This document shows positions 34,391-43,065 of a stretch of 64,000 nt of DNA, in pieces; position 1 is the stretch's first letter, and every line of letters begins with the position of its first letter. The notes under the pieces are model-generated. The model was not told where the DNA came from. It saw only the letters and a program-made list of their open reading frames with translations, and did not search any database. The translations under genes and the position numbers were made by a program. The DNA comes from Roseiarcus sp963794155 (GTDB lineage Bacteria; Pseudomonadota; Alphaproteobacteria; Rhizobiales; Beijerinckiaceae), in NCBI GenBank assembly GCA_963794155.1, contig CAWCCX010000017.1, positions 124,001 through 188,000 of the forward strand, written 5' to 3'.

Positions 34391-35058
34391 TCAGGAGGCG
34401 ATAAGCAATTCCTGGGCGGATTCGATTTTGGTCGCAAGAATGACCGCCTGGGTCCGGCTCTCGACGCCGAGCTTTTGCAAGATCGCCGACACATGCGCCT
34501 TGACCGTCGCCTCGGACACGCCGAGCTCGTAGGCGATCTGCTTGTTGAGAAGGCCCTGGGACAACATCATCAGCACCCGAATTTGCTGCGGGGTCAGCGA
34601 AGCAAGCCGGCGCGCCATGGCGCTCGATTCACGATTGGGCTGGGAGTGAGGATCGAAGTCGGGGGAGTCCATCGGCCGCCCTCGAGAACCTGGGCGATGG
34701 CGACCCGCATCGTGTCGAGCGAATTCGACTTCGGAATGTAGCCGGCCGCGCCGAATTCCATGCAATGGCGGATGACCGCGCGATCTTCGTTGCCCGACAC
34801 GACAACCACTGGGGTCGAGGGACGCTCCGAACGGAGGAACAAGAGTCCGGAAAAGCCGCGAACGCCGGGCATGGTCAAGTCGAGCAGCACCAAATCGGTC
34901 TCCGGCGACGCTTCGAGCGCAGCCACCATGCTGTCGAAATCATGCGCGACCGCGATCTTGGCGTCCGGAGCCGCCGCGAGTACGGCCTGGCGCAATCCGC
35001 CGACGACCAACGGATGGTCATCGGCGATGAGCACGCGAAAAGCGGCGCCTTCGCTCAT
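34391..35058 (-). pseudogene. LuxR-family response regulator, frameshifted between domains
   Basis: Receiver domain first: FRVLIADDHPLVVGGLRQAV, phospho-Asp in LVLLDLTMPGVRGF, Lys in AAGYIPKSNSLDTM. The frame then breaks just after VLEGGRWTPP. In another frame the linker (DFDPHSQPNRESSAMARRLA) and LuxR HTH continue: LTPQQIRVLMMLSQGLLNKQ, GVSEATVKAHVSAILQKLGV. The break lies in a run of five C (plus-strand GGGGG, 34661-34665); one extra base restores a single protein of about 223 residues. The native ATG is 35058 after GAGGAAACG. It converges with acs. Real mutation, phase variation or base-calling error cannot be separated. Confidence 0.85.
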
Positions 35059-35137
35059 CGTTTCCTCGGACACACCGAGACGACAATCGCCGATCTGACC
35101 GTCGTTGTCACGCCCTCCGTCTCCAGGCTTCGGCCCT

Positions 35138-35635
35138 TCACTCCTGGCGTTCCGTCATGGACGGCAGGCGATGAAGTTGGCGTAAGGCTTCGGTCATGGC
35201 GATTGTCGCCGCGATTCCCACATTGAGGGAGCGCAGCGGCGGCCGAATTGGGATGCGCAGCCGGCAGTCGGCCGATGCGCTCACGGCTTCCGGCGCCCCA
35301 CCCAACTCACGCCCGACGAGAATGATATCCCCTTCACGAAATGCGAAATCCCACAGGGAGGTCTCGCCCTTCGTCGTCAACAGCGCCAGGCGGCGCTGCG
35401 TGGAGGCGCGCCAAGTCGCGAACTTGCCCCAAGAATCATGGATCTCGATGGTCAGGGCGTCGAGATAGTCCATCCCGGCGCGCCGGAAGCGGCTGTCGCC
35501 CATTCGAAATCCCGCCGGTTCGATGATCGCTGCGCCAACGCCGAGGCAGGCGCAGGTTCGCATCATCGCGCCGGCGTTTTGGGCAATGTCCGGCTCAAAC
35601 AGCGCGAGCACGAGGGGCGGGGGACGTTCGGCCAT
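35138..35635 (-). CDS. trmL: tRNA (cytidine/uridine-2'-O)-methyltransferase TrmL
   Basis: SPOUT-family enzyme of 165 residues that methylates the wobble ribose of tRNA-Leu isoacceptors. Motifs: LALFEPDIAQNAGAMMRTCA, IEPAGFRMGDSRFRRAGMDY, ILVGRELGGAPEAVSASADC, IRPPLRSLNVGIAATIAMTE. Length is standard. It is divergent from the cytochrome bc1 genes. Confidence 0.95.
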   Translation of the reverse strand: MAERPPPLVLALFEPDIAQNAGAMMRTCACLGVGAAIIEPAGFRMGDSRFRRAGMDYLDALTIEIHDSWGKFATWRASTQRRLALLTTKGETSLWDFAFREGDIILVGRELGGAPEAVSASADCRLRIPIRPPLRSLNVGIAATIAMTEALRQLHRLPSMTERQE

Positions 35636-36214
35636 GATGCGTCGCCTTTAGGCGTAAAACGCCGAAAACGACACCCCCGGCGTCGATGGCGGAACATATC
35701 GCCATTTCGCGCTCTACGCCGGATAGCCGCGATATTCCGGCCTATGGACATCCAATTCGATCAATGCGAAAAAACCGCGTCGAACGTTGATCCGCGCCAA
35801 GGCGTGGCGATCGTCGAAAACGCCGGAAACGTCCGGGTTAGAACGCGGGGGCCGTTCCCGGATTCGCGGTCCCGAAAGCGAGCGATGCGTGCAAGGACGC
35901 CGCGCCGGGGCGAACGTTGGGGGTTGATTTGACCAGCGCTGCGACGATCGATGGGCCAGTTCGCAAGGAAGGCCCGTTTCTCGTTACGGACGCGGCCTGC
36001 GCGGTCGAAGCTGCGGCGGCCGCTCGGGCGCTGACCGGCGCGATCCGCGGGGATTTGCCGACTCTTGCCCCCGCCTCGAGCGCCGGCGACCCTGATGCGA
36101 TCGCGCGCAGGCAAGGGGCCGCCGCCAAGCGCTCTGGAGGCTCTGGCTGAGCGGCGCCGCGCTGACTTCTTCTCTTCAAGTTCTTCGGTACAACGTCCAT
36201 CAGAGATCCATCAC
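35636..36214. other. Unusual 580-bp gap at the expected petA site
   Basis: Between trmL and cytochrome b, where many relatives have the Rieske gene, I find no frame with Rieske motifs (CTHLGC, CPCHGS) or any good gene on either strand. The DNA presumably contains the petB promoter. The sequence just before petB has only a weak ribosome site. Confidence 0.6.
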
Positions 36215-37468
36215 ATGAGCGGCCCCTCCACCTACGTTCCGAAAAGCGCGCTCGGGCGCTGGTTCGAATCGCGCCTTCCCTTGATGGGTCTGGTCCATTC
36301 CTCGTTCATCGCCTACCCGGTGCCGCGCAATCTCAACTACATGTGGACGTTCGGCGCGATCCTGTCCTTCATGCTGGTCGCGCAAATCGTGACCGGCGTC
36401 GTGCTCGCCATGCACTACGTTCCGTCTGCGACTGAGGCGTTCTCATCGGTCACCGACGGAATCATGCGCGATGTGAACTACGGCTGGCTGATCCGCTACA
36501 TGCATACGAACGGCGCCTCGCTGTTCTTTCTTGCCGGCTATATTCACATGTTTCGCGGCCTCTATTACGGCTCATTCAAGCCGCCGCGCGAGGTCCTTTG
36601 GATCATTGGGGTCATCATCTATTTCCTGATGATGGCGACGGCCTTCATGGGCTACGTCCTTCCGTGGGGGTCGATGAGCTTCGCGGGCGCGACCGTCATC
36701 ACCAACCTCACCTCGGCGATTCCGCTGGTCGGAAACTCGATCGCCCACTGGCTGTGGGGTGGATTTGCAGTCGGCGGTCCGACGCTGACCCGGTTTTTCT
36801 CCCTGCATTATCTGCTGCCGTTCATCATCGCGGCGTTCGTCGGACTTCACATCTGGGCCCTCCATGTCGCCGGGCAGAACAATCCGGACGGCGTCGAGGT
36901 GAAAGACGTGGAGCGCGATACGGTCGCTTTCACGCCTTATGCGACGATCAAGGACGCCCTCGGCCTAGCGGTGTTTCTCATCGTCTACGCCTGGCTGATC
37001 TTCTACATCCCCAATTATCTGCTCGACGCCGACAACTCGGTCATCGCCAATCCGCTGGCGACGCCCGCCCACGTCGTGCCGGAATGGTATTTGCTTCCCT
37101 TCTACGCAATGCTGCGCGCAATCCCGAACAAGCTTATGGGCGTGATCGTCCTGTTCGCCGCGATCGTAGTGCTGGCTTTTATTCCCTGGCTCGACCGGTC
37201 GCCGGTCAAGTCGGCGAAGTACCGTCCGGCGTACCGATTTTTCTTCTGGGTCTTTGTCGCGATCGGCATTGGTCTCGGTTATCTCGGTTCACAAGAGCCG
37301 ACTGAGGGGCTCGCGCTCATCGCCCGAATCCTCACCTTTGGCTATTTCGCCTTCTTCCTCATCATCATGCCTGTGCTGAGCTTTACCGAGAAGACGAAGC
37401 CGATCCCGGCGTCGATCGCCGACGCCGTGCTCGCCAAAACGAAGACTGCGGCGGCCGCGGCCGGCTGA
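36215..37468 (+). CDS. petB: Cytochrome b of ubiquinol-cytochrome c reductase
   Basis: Membrane core of complex III carrying hemes bL and bH. The 417-residue protein has eight TM helices; heme ligands are the His in IRYMHTNGASLFFLAGYIHM and in RFFSLHYLLPFIIAAFVGLH. The Qo motif PEWY is present (VVPEWYLLPFY). The usual PWGQMSFWGATVI segment is PWGSMSFAGATVI here, so Gln and Trp of the Qo-site helix are replaced. Start ATG 36215 with a poor Shine-Dalgarno. It is not fused to cytochrome c1. Confidence 0.97.
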   Translation: MSGPSTYVPKSALGRWFESRLPLMGLVHSSFIAYPVPRNLNYMWTFGAILSFMLVAQIVTGVVLAMHYVPSATEAFSSVTDGIMRDVNYGWLIRYMHTNGASLFFLAGYIHMFRGLYYGSFKPPREVLWIIGVIIYFLMMATAFMGYVLPWGSMSFAGATVITNLTSAIPLVGNSIAHWLWGGFAVGGPTLTRFFSLHYLLPFIIAAFVGLHIWALHVAGQNNPDGVEVKDVERDTVAFTPYATIKDALGLAVFLIVYAWLIFYIPNYLLDADNSVIANPLATPAHVVPEWYLLPFYAMLRAIPNKLMGVIVLFAAIVVLAFIPWLDRSPVKSAKYRPAYRFFFWVFVAIGIGLGYLGSQEPTEGLALIARILTFGYFAFFLIIMPVLSFTEKTKPIPASIADAVLAKTKTAAAAAG

Positions 37469-37497
37469 TGCGCGACCGTTCCCAAGGAAGTTCAACG

Positions 37498-38328
37498 ATG
37501 AGTCGTCTCAAGTTCTCCGCCCTCGCCCTCGCCGCCATGGGGATCGCCCTGGCGAGCGGGCCGGCGGCGCTCGCCCAGGACGAATCCGAACAGCCCAAGC
37601 CTCCTCTTCAGGACTGGAGCTTCTCCGGCATGTTCGGCATATACGACAAGGCGCAGCTCCAGCGCGGATTTCAAGTCTACAAGGAGGTCTGCAGCACCTG
37701 TCACGCGCTGAGCATCCCCTTCCGCACGCTCGCAGACCCTTACGGTCCTGGCTTTACCGAGGATCAGGTCAAGACGCTCGCGGCCACGTACCAGGTCACC
37801 AACGCCGAACCCAACGACAAGGGCGAAATCTTCAAGCGTCCCGGAACGCCCGCCGACATCATCCCTCGCCCCGAGGCCTACCCGAACGACCAGGCCGCCG
37901 CCGCGGCCCTTGGCAAAGCGCCGCCGGATATGGCGCTGCTCGCCAAGGCGAGAAAATTTGAGCGCGGCTTCCCGCGGTTCATTCTCGACGCGCTGCCGGG
38001 TCTCGAATATCAGGAAATGGGGGCCGACTACATCCACGCGATCCTGACCGGCTATACAAAGCCCGACGACCCGCAATGGAACCTCTATTACCCCGGGCAC
38101 AAGATCGCGATGCCGCAGCCGATCACCAACGGCGCGGTCGACTACAAGGACGGCACCCCGCCGACCCTGGATAATTACGCCAAGGATATTGCCGCCTTTC
38201 TGAGTTGGGCGGCGGAGCCCAACCTCGTCGAGCGCAAGCGAATCGGCCTTCGGGTCATGATCTTCCTGTTCGTGTTGGCGGCGCTGCTTTACTTCACCAA
38301 GAAGCGGATCTGGGAGTGGGCGCACTAG
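37498..38328 (+). CDS. petC: Cytochrome c1
   Basis: The heme-c subunit of complex III, 276 residues. A signal peptide (MSRLKFSALALAAMGIALAS) is followed by the heme site EVCSTCHALS, the region RPEAYPNDQAAAAALGKAPP, the Met-ligand segment KIAMPQPI, and a C-terminal anchor RVMIFLFVLAALLYFTKKRI. It is 29 bp behind petB with AAGGAAG, so the two are cotranscribed. Separate b and c1 genes differ from the Bradyrhizobium-type fused fbcH. Confidence 0.97.
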   Translation: MSRLKFSALALAAMGIALASGPAALAQDESEQPKPPLQDWSFSGMFGIYDKAQLQRGFQVYKEVCSTCHALSIPFRTLADPYGPGFTEDQVKTLAATYQVTNAEPNDKGEIFKRPGTPADIIPRPEAYPNDQAAAAALGKAPPDMALLAKARKFERGFPRFILDALPGLEYQEMGADYIHAILTGYTKPDDPQWNLYYPGHKIAMPQPITNGAVDYKDGTPPTLDNYAKDIAAFLSWAAEPNLVERKRIGLRVMIFLFVLAALLYFTKKRIWEWAH

Positions 38329-38476
38329 CGGCGCCCGCGCGCTCTGGCCCTGAGCGCCGCTCGGCGGCGCGGGGTCTCGAGGCGATCCGGAGGCGCAGCG
38401 TATTCGAAGACGCCGCGCCGCGATTGATAGCGGCGCCTCGCTCGGGGATGATGCGACTCGACGGGAAAGGGTGTGG

Positions 38477-39355
38477 ATGGCCAAAGCCATTGTCGGCGTG
38501 ATCGGAGGCTCGGGCGTCTATCATCTTCCGGGCCTGACCGACCTGCGGGAAGAGCAAATCGCCACCCCCTGGGGCGAACCCTCCGATTCGCTGCGTTTCG
38601 GTCGTGTGGGGCCGACCCAGGCGGTGTTCCTCGCGCGCCACGGCCGCGGCCACCGCTTCTCTCCCTCGACGATCAACTATCGCGCCAATATCGATGCCTT
38701 GAAACGCGTCGGCGTCACCGACATCATCGCTCTTTCCGCCTGCGGATCGTTCCACCGCGACCTCTACCCCGGCATGTTCGTGATGATCGACCAGTTCGAG
38801 GACCGCACCTACCTCCGCCGGTCGACTTTCTTCGGCGACGGCTGCGTCGCCCATGTCTCGATGGCCCACCCGGTCGCTCCATTGTTGCGCCGCCGCCTCC
38901 TCGCGGCGGCTGAAGCCGAGAAGGTCCCCTGCCGCGATGGCGGAACCTACGTCTGCATCGAGGGGCCGCAGTTTTCTTCGTTGGCCGAGTCGCTCGGCTT
39001 CCAGGCGCGCGGCGCCGATGTCATCGGCATGACTGGCGCGACCGAGGCCAAATTGGCGCGCGAAGCCGAAATCTCATACGCGTCGGTTGCCATGGTCACC
39101 GACTACGACTGCTGGCATGAGGAGCATGGCGCGGTCGACGTCGCGGCGGTGATCAAAGTCATGGCCGACAATGCAGATCGGGCGAGCGCGGTTGTCGGGC
39201 GCACGCTGCGCGAGTTTCCGGCCGAGCACGAGGCCTGTCCAATAGGGTCCGACCGCGCGCTGGAATACGCTCTCATTACTCAACCGTCCCACCGCGATCC
39301 CGAACTCGTGAAAAAGCTCGACGCGGTGGCCGGACGCGTGCTGCGCGGCGCCTGA
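38477..39355 (+). CDS. mtnP: S-methyl-5'-thioadenosine phosphorylase
   Basis: Phosphorolyses methylthioadenosine to adenine and 5-methylthioribose-1-phosphate. The 292-residue protein has VGVIGGSGVYHLPGLTDL, ARHGRGHRFSPSTINYRANI, YVCIEGPQFSSLAESLGF, DVIGMTGATEAKLAREAEIS and the DYDCWHEE pattern of MTAP rather than PNP. Start ATG 38477. Confidence 0.95.
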   Translation: MAKAIVGVIGGSGVYHLPGLTDLREEQIATPWGEPSDSLRFGRVGPTQAVFLARHGRGHRFSPSTINYRANIDALKRVGVTDIIALSACGSFHRDLYPGMFVMIDQFEDRTYLRRSTFFGDGCVAHVSMAHPVAPLLRRRLLAAAEAEKVPCRDGGTYVCIEGPQFSSLAESLGFQARGADVIGMTGATEAKLAREAEISYASVAMVTDYDCWHEEHGAVDVAAVIKVMADNADRASAVVGRTLREFPAEHEACPIGSDRALEYALITQPSHRDPELVKKLDAVAGRVLRGA

Positions 39356-39497
39356 ACGTCCCTGCGATCGGCGGCCCGCCCTCGCGCCGCGAGACCTGCG
39401 GCTTGCGTGACTTTCGAGGTTCAAACTAAATGAGTGCGCCAACCTGAGCTCAGAGCAGCGATTGCCGCTTGACGATCGCTGGGACCTCGAGGGATCG

Positions 39498-40022
39498 ATG
39501 ATCAAAGATGCGTTCGAGCGCTTGCTGTTCGCGAGCCGATTTCTTCTGGCGCCGCTTTATCTGGCGCTTGCCATCAGCCTCGTGGCTTTGATTGGCAAAG
39601 TTGGCCTGCACCTCTACCAGCTCCTGACTCAGCTTCCCTCCATGAGCGACGAAGAAGTCCTCTTGTCGGATTTGGCGATTGTCGACCTGACGCTGACGGC
39701 CTCGCTCGTGGTGATCGTATTTCTCTCCGGCTACTCGAATTTTGTTGCGCCCGTTGTCCAGCGTGAAGACGACGGAAGGCCGCATTGGATCGCGGCAATC
39801 GACTTTAGCGAGCTGAAACTCAAGCTGATGGCCTCGATCGTCGCTATTTCAGCGATCAAGCTGCTCGAGGGCTTCATGGACATCGAGCATAAATCCGACC
39901 GCGAGTTGTATTGGCTGGTGGGCATTCACCTGACCTTTGTCGTCTCGACGCTGATTCTAGCGCTCTCCGCATTGTTCAGCCACAACGCGCGTTCCCAGGG
40001 AGGCGACTCGGGGGGCGTGTGA
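39498..40022 (+). CDS. UPF0114/YqhA-family membrane protein
   Basis: A 174-residue inner-membrane protein with four hydrophobic segments: LAPLYLALAISLVALIGKVG, IVDLTLTASLVVIVFLSGYS, LKLMASIVAISAIKLLEGFM, and YWLVGIHLTFVVSTLILALS. It fits the YqhA / UPF0114 family of unknown function. Start ATG 39498 after GAGGG; a TTG at 39462 is rejected. Confidence 0.9.
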   Translation: MIKDAFERLLFASRFLLAPLYLALAISLVALIGKVGLHLYQLLTQLPSMSDEEVLLSDLAIVDLTLTASLVVIVFLSGYSNFVAPVVQREDDGRPHWIAAIDFSELKLKLMASIVAISAIKLLEGFMDIEHKSDRELYWLVGIHLTFVVSTLILALSALFSHNARSQGGDSGGV

Positions 40023-40030
40023 TCGGAAGC

Positions 40031-40945
40031 CTATTTCTCGAGAACGACCTTCCGGCATTCCGGCGGCAGCGCGGCCATCGGCAGCGGCGGCTTGGCCGGC
40101 TCGGCGCGCGGATGCAGCGCCTCGTCGGTGAACCACCAGTCGAGCGACTTGTCGCAGCCGTCGCCGGCCGGCAGCGGGTCCTGCCTCTGACACCCGGCGT
40201 CTCCCGCCGGGCATTTTATGCGGATGTGGAAGTGATAGTTATGTCCCCGGTAGGCGCGCACCTTGTTCATCCACGGCTGGCCCTTGGCGGTCTCGCACAG
40301 GGCCTTCTTGATCGCGGCGTTGACGAAGATGCGCTCGACCTCGGGCTCCTCGGCCGCGGCCTTGATGATCGCCGCCTGCCCAGGGGTCCAATGCGTCCTG
40401 TCGACCGAGAGCCCGTCCTCGGTCACCATGTTGACCGCCGACATGTTCTCGCGCTCCTCGAGCGAAAGCGTATGGTCGGGCATTGGGGTGAGCCAGACGT
40501 CGGCGTCGAGGCCGACCTGATGCGAAGCGTGCCCGGTCAGCATCGGCCCGCCGCGCGGCTGGGAAATGTCGCCGACCAGAATTCCGTTCCAGACGCCCTC
40601 GGCCTTGGCCTTGCGCGAGAACCGCTCGAGGAAGGCGATCATCGCCGGGTTCCCCCACATGCGGTTGCGCGATAGCCGCACCACTTGCCAGGACTCGCCA
40701 TCGACCGGCAGCGCCTTCGCCCCAGCGAGGCAGCCGCGCCAGTAATAGCCGATCGAGCGGGCCTGAGCCTCGACGGGGGTTAGGGCCCGCCCGAACACTT
40801 CTTTGGCGGGGAGCTTGGGATCGGCGGGATTGGCCAGCGGCGGCAACGGTTTGGGGTCCGTCGTTCCCTTGTCCTGCGCAAAAGCGGGCGAGGCGAGGGC
40901 CGAGGCGGAGACCGCCAGAACCGCGCCGAGCGCTTTCGATCGCAT
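40031..40945 (-). CDS. mepA: Penicillin-insensitive murein endopeptidase
   Basis: A periplasmic zinc LAS-type peptidase that cuts D-Ala-meso-DAP cross-links. Signal peptide MRSKALGAVLAVSASALASP with cleavage after AFA, then the metal and catalytic motifs GHASHQVGLDADVWLTPMPD, THWTPGQAAIIKA and the final RGHNYHFHIRIKC. The 304-residue size and Cys pairs are typical. Start ATG 40945; an upstream extension has no export signal. It faces the YqhA gene. Confidence 0.95.
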   Translation of the reverse strand: MRSKALGAVLAVSASALASPAFAQDKGTTDPKPLPPLANPADPKLPAKEVFGRALTPVEAQARSIGYYWRGCLAGAKALPVDGESWQVVRLSRNRMWGNPAMIAFLERFSRKAKAEGVWNGILVGDISQPRGGPMLTGHASHQVGLDADVWLTPMPDHTLSLEERENMSAVNMVTEDGLSVDRTHWTPGQAAIIKAAAEEPEVERIFVNAAIKKALCETAKGQPWMNKVRAYRGHNYHFHIRIKCPAGDAGCQRQDPLPAGDGCDKSLDWWFTDEALHPRAEPAKPPLPMAALPPECRKVVLEK

Positions 40946-41123
40946 GACTTTGATTCCTGAGCCTAGCGTTCGAGCGTGCGAGCCTGAAGCGCGGCGAATC
41001 GAGAGACGGATCACTATCGCGCCTTGGGCCGGAGGTCTTCAACCGGCCGCGGTCTTCACGATTTTGTAAGCCGGCTTTGAAAAGGTCTTTTGGCGCCGCC
41101 AATGGATTGTTAAGGATCAGGCC

Positions 41124-42125
41124 ATGCAGGCTCGTCTTCTCGCGCGGACGCAATCCGTAGGCCTGGCGCTCGGAGCGGCTCTGCTCGCGGCCGACTGCGC
41201 CGGACCGACCGCGCCTACGGCCGGCGCGCCCGGCCAGCACCAGGGCGTGACCTCGATCGACGGCGCCAATGTCGAGCTCGCCTCGTTCGAGAACTCGGCC
41301 TTTCCCTATCATGGTCTGATCCCGAACTATCAGGAGACCGGCAAGAGCCGGCCCTTCCTCGACGTCGACGACAACGGCCGGCTCGGCCATTCGAGCCCAC
41401 GCGGAGGAATCCATTGGGAGGACGAGACCTATAGCGACCGCAGCGTTCTGTTGGCGGCGCCGCAGTCGTTCGATCCCGCCCGGCCTGGGGTGATCATCGT
41501 CTACTTTCACGGCAACATGGCCACGCTGTCGCGCGACGTCGTCGCCCGGCAGCAGATCGTGCGCCAGCTCGCTGATTCGGGGCTCAATGCGGTGCTGGTC
41601 GCCCCGCAGCTCGCAGTCGACGCCCTCGATTCGAGCGCCGGGCGGTTCTGGGCGCCAGGCGGATTCGCCGCCTTTCTCGGCGAGGCGCAGAGCAAGCTCG
41701 GCGAGCTCTATCCGAACGCGCGCGGCGCGTTCCATCACATGCCTGTAGTCATCGTCGCCTATAGCGGCGGTTATTTGCCGGCGGTCTATTCGCTCGCGGT
41801 CGGCGGCGATCAAAGCCGCATCCGCGGCGTGGTGCTGCTCGATGCGCTCTACGGCGAGCGCGACAAGTTCGTGAACTGGGTCGAGGGGCCCGGGCGCAAC
41901 GCCTTCTTCGTCAGCGCCTACTCGACCTCTTCGCTCGAGGGCAACGAGGCGATCCGCGCCGAACTCGAGGCCGCCGGGATCCAGACCACAAGCGGCCTGC
42001 CGGCGGCGCTGAACCCCGGAGTGGTCGCGTTCGTCGACGTCGGCGCGGTCGACCACAACGACTTCGTCACCTCGGCCTGGGGCGGCGCGCCGCTGCGCGA
42101 CATCCTGTCCCGCATCGGGGGGTAG
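41124..42125 (+). CDS. Putative lipoprotein alpha/beta hydrolase
   Basis: A 333-residue protein with a lipoprotein-like signal (VGLALGAALLAADCAG) and an alpha/beta-hydrolase core: GVIIVYFHGNMATLSRDVVA with the oxyanion HG, and nucleophile elbow VIVAYSGGYLPAVYSLAVGG. A late His is in GAVDHNDFV. The substrate is unknown; its periplasmic or envelope location is an inference from the signal. Confidence 0.72.
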   Translation: MQARLLARTQSVGLALGAALLAADCAGPTAPTAGAPGQHQGVTSIDGANVELASFENSAFPYHGLIPNYQETGKSRPFLDVDDNGRLGHSSPRGGIHWEDETYSDRSVLLAAPQSFDPARPGVIIVYFHGNMATLSRDVVARQQIVRQLADSGLNAVLVAPQLAVDALDSSAGRFWAPGGFAAFLGEAQSKLGELYPNARGAFHHMPVVIVAYSGGYLPAVYSLAVGGDQSRIRGVVLLDALYGERDKFVNWVEGPGRNAFFVSAYSTSSLEGNEAIRAELEAAGIQTTSGLPAALNPGVVAFVDVGAVDHNDFVTSAWGGAPLRDILSRIGG

Positions 42126-42470
42126 GGGCCGGTGGAAGCCTTTCCAGATCGGAGGAAGGAATCCCAAAGCAGCGGGAAGCGAAATTAAAGAAAAAGGAAG
42201 GAAAAAGCCTTCTGGGCGCGAGTATTATGCTTTGATCGCGCGCGTGGCCGGAATCCAGCGTGGCAGGGTTCGATGCCGCTCGGGGCCTAATGAGCGTGGA
42301 CGCGTAGACCAACGTCGCACGCTCAGCGCAGGCGAAGCTCAGAAAAATCGGTTGGCGTGCGCGAAAAAGAAACGCGCATCAATCCTTCCGCAGCCTTACG
42401 CCGCGCCCTTAAACTCATGAGCGGGCGCAAGACTGCGGTCGGGAACCGACGTGTTTTACACCGCCGGTCT
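42126..42470. other. Intergenic, no gene seen
   Basis: 345 bp including a purine-rich stretch near 42170-42210. No coding region on either strand, no tRNA pattern, no clear promoter that I can support. Confidence 0.5.
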
Positions 42471-42851
42471 TTAGTCCACGGCCTCTGGCGTCTTCGCCAG
42501 GCCCTTCAGCGCATCACGCTCGAGCAGCGCCGGCACATAGGCGTGAATGCCAGGCTGCAGATCCTGCAGCGAGACAAAACGCCCATCCGCCAACCTGAGA
42601 CCGTCGCGATAGAGGCCGGCCTCGCGCTGAGCGAAGGTCGTCGCCGCCTCCGCCCCGACGCGCAACGCCGTCTGCAACGCAGCCGGAATGTCGGTCAGCA
42701 TCACCTTGGTGTCGCACTGCATGCAAACCGCGGTACGCGGATCGCCCGCCGAAGCGAAGCCGATCGAACCGCTTGGGAAACGCGTCGTGACGTACAACTC
42801 ACCCTCGCGGGCGGGACGCGATCCATACATCTCCAACGAGTAGTCGCACAT
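42471..42851 (-). CDS. Conserved hypothetical protein (MCDYSL family)
   Basis: A 126-residue soluble protein: MCDYSLEMYGSRPAREGELY, TAVCMQCDTKVMLTDIPAAL, ATTFAQREAGLYRDGLRLAD, ending PALLERDALKGLAKTPEAVD. Proteins opening with MCDYSL and a SRPA motif recur in alphaproteobacteria without known function. A CxxC is visible near the middle. A 215-bp AT-richer spacer precedes it. Confidence 0.75.
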   Translation of the reverse strand: MCDYSLEMYGSRPAREGELYVTTRFPSGSIGFASAGDPRTAVCMQCDTKVMLTDIPAALQTALRVGAEAATTFAQREAGLYRDGLRLADGRFVSLQDLQPGIHAYVPALLERDALKGLAKTPEAVD

Positions 42852-43065
42852 GACAGGCTCCTGCGCTTTGTGAGCCCCCCAGTTATGTCCGCGGAATCAA
42901 CGTTGCGATCGTTGTTAGGTTCCGAACAGTAGTGTGGCATTGGGGCATTATTGAGGGCAAGAGCCTTTTGCGCGTCAACGGGTTGCGGCGCACACTTTTT
43001 TTGCGCTAGCTTTGCGCGCGTTGGACTTCGAGCGCGGCACGCTCTGAGAACGTCGGTGTGTCCCC

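Noticed and set aside
35917..36150. A 77-codon frame before petB as a possible Rieske remnant
   Set aside because: It has no Rieske Cys-His motifs, no TM anchor and a composition typical of non-coding high-GC DNA.
40239..42167. A 642-codon minus-strand frame across mepA and the lipoprotein hydrolase
   Set aside because: It overlaps two well-supported genes in shadow frames and changes composition between them.
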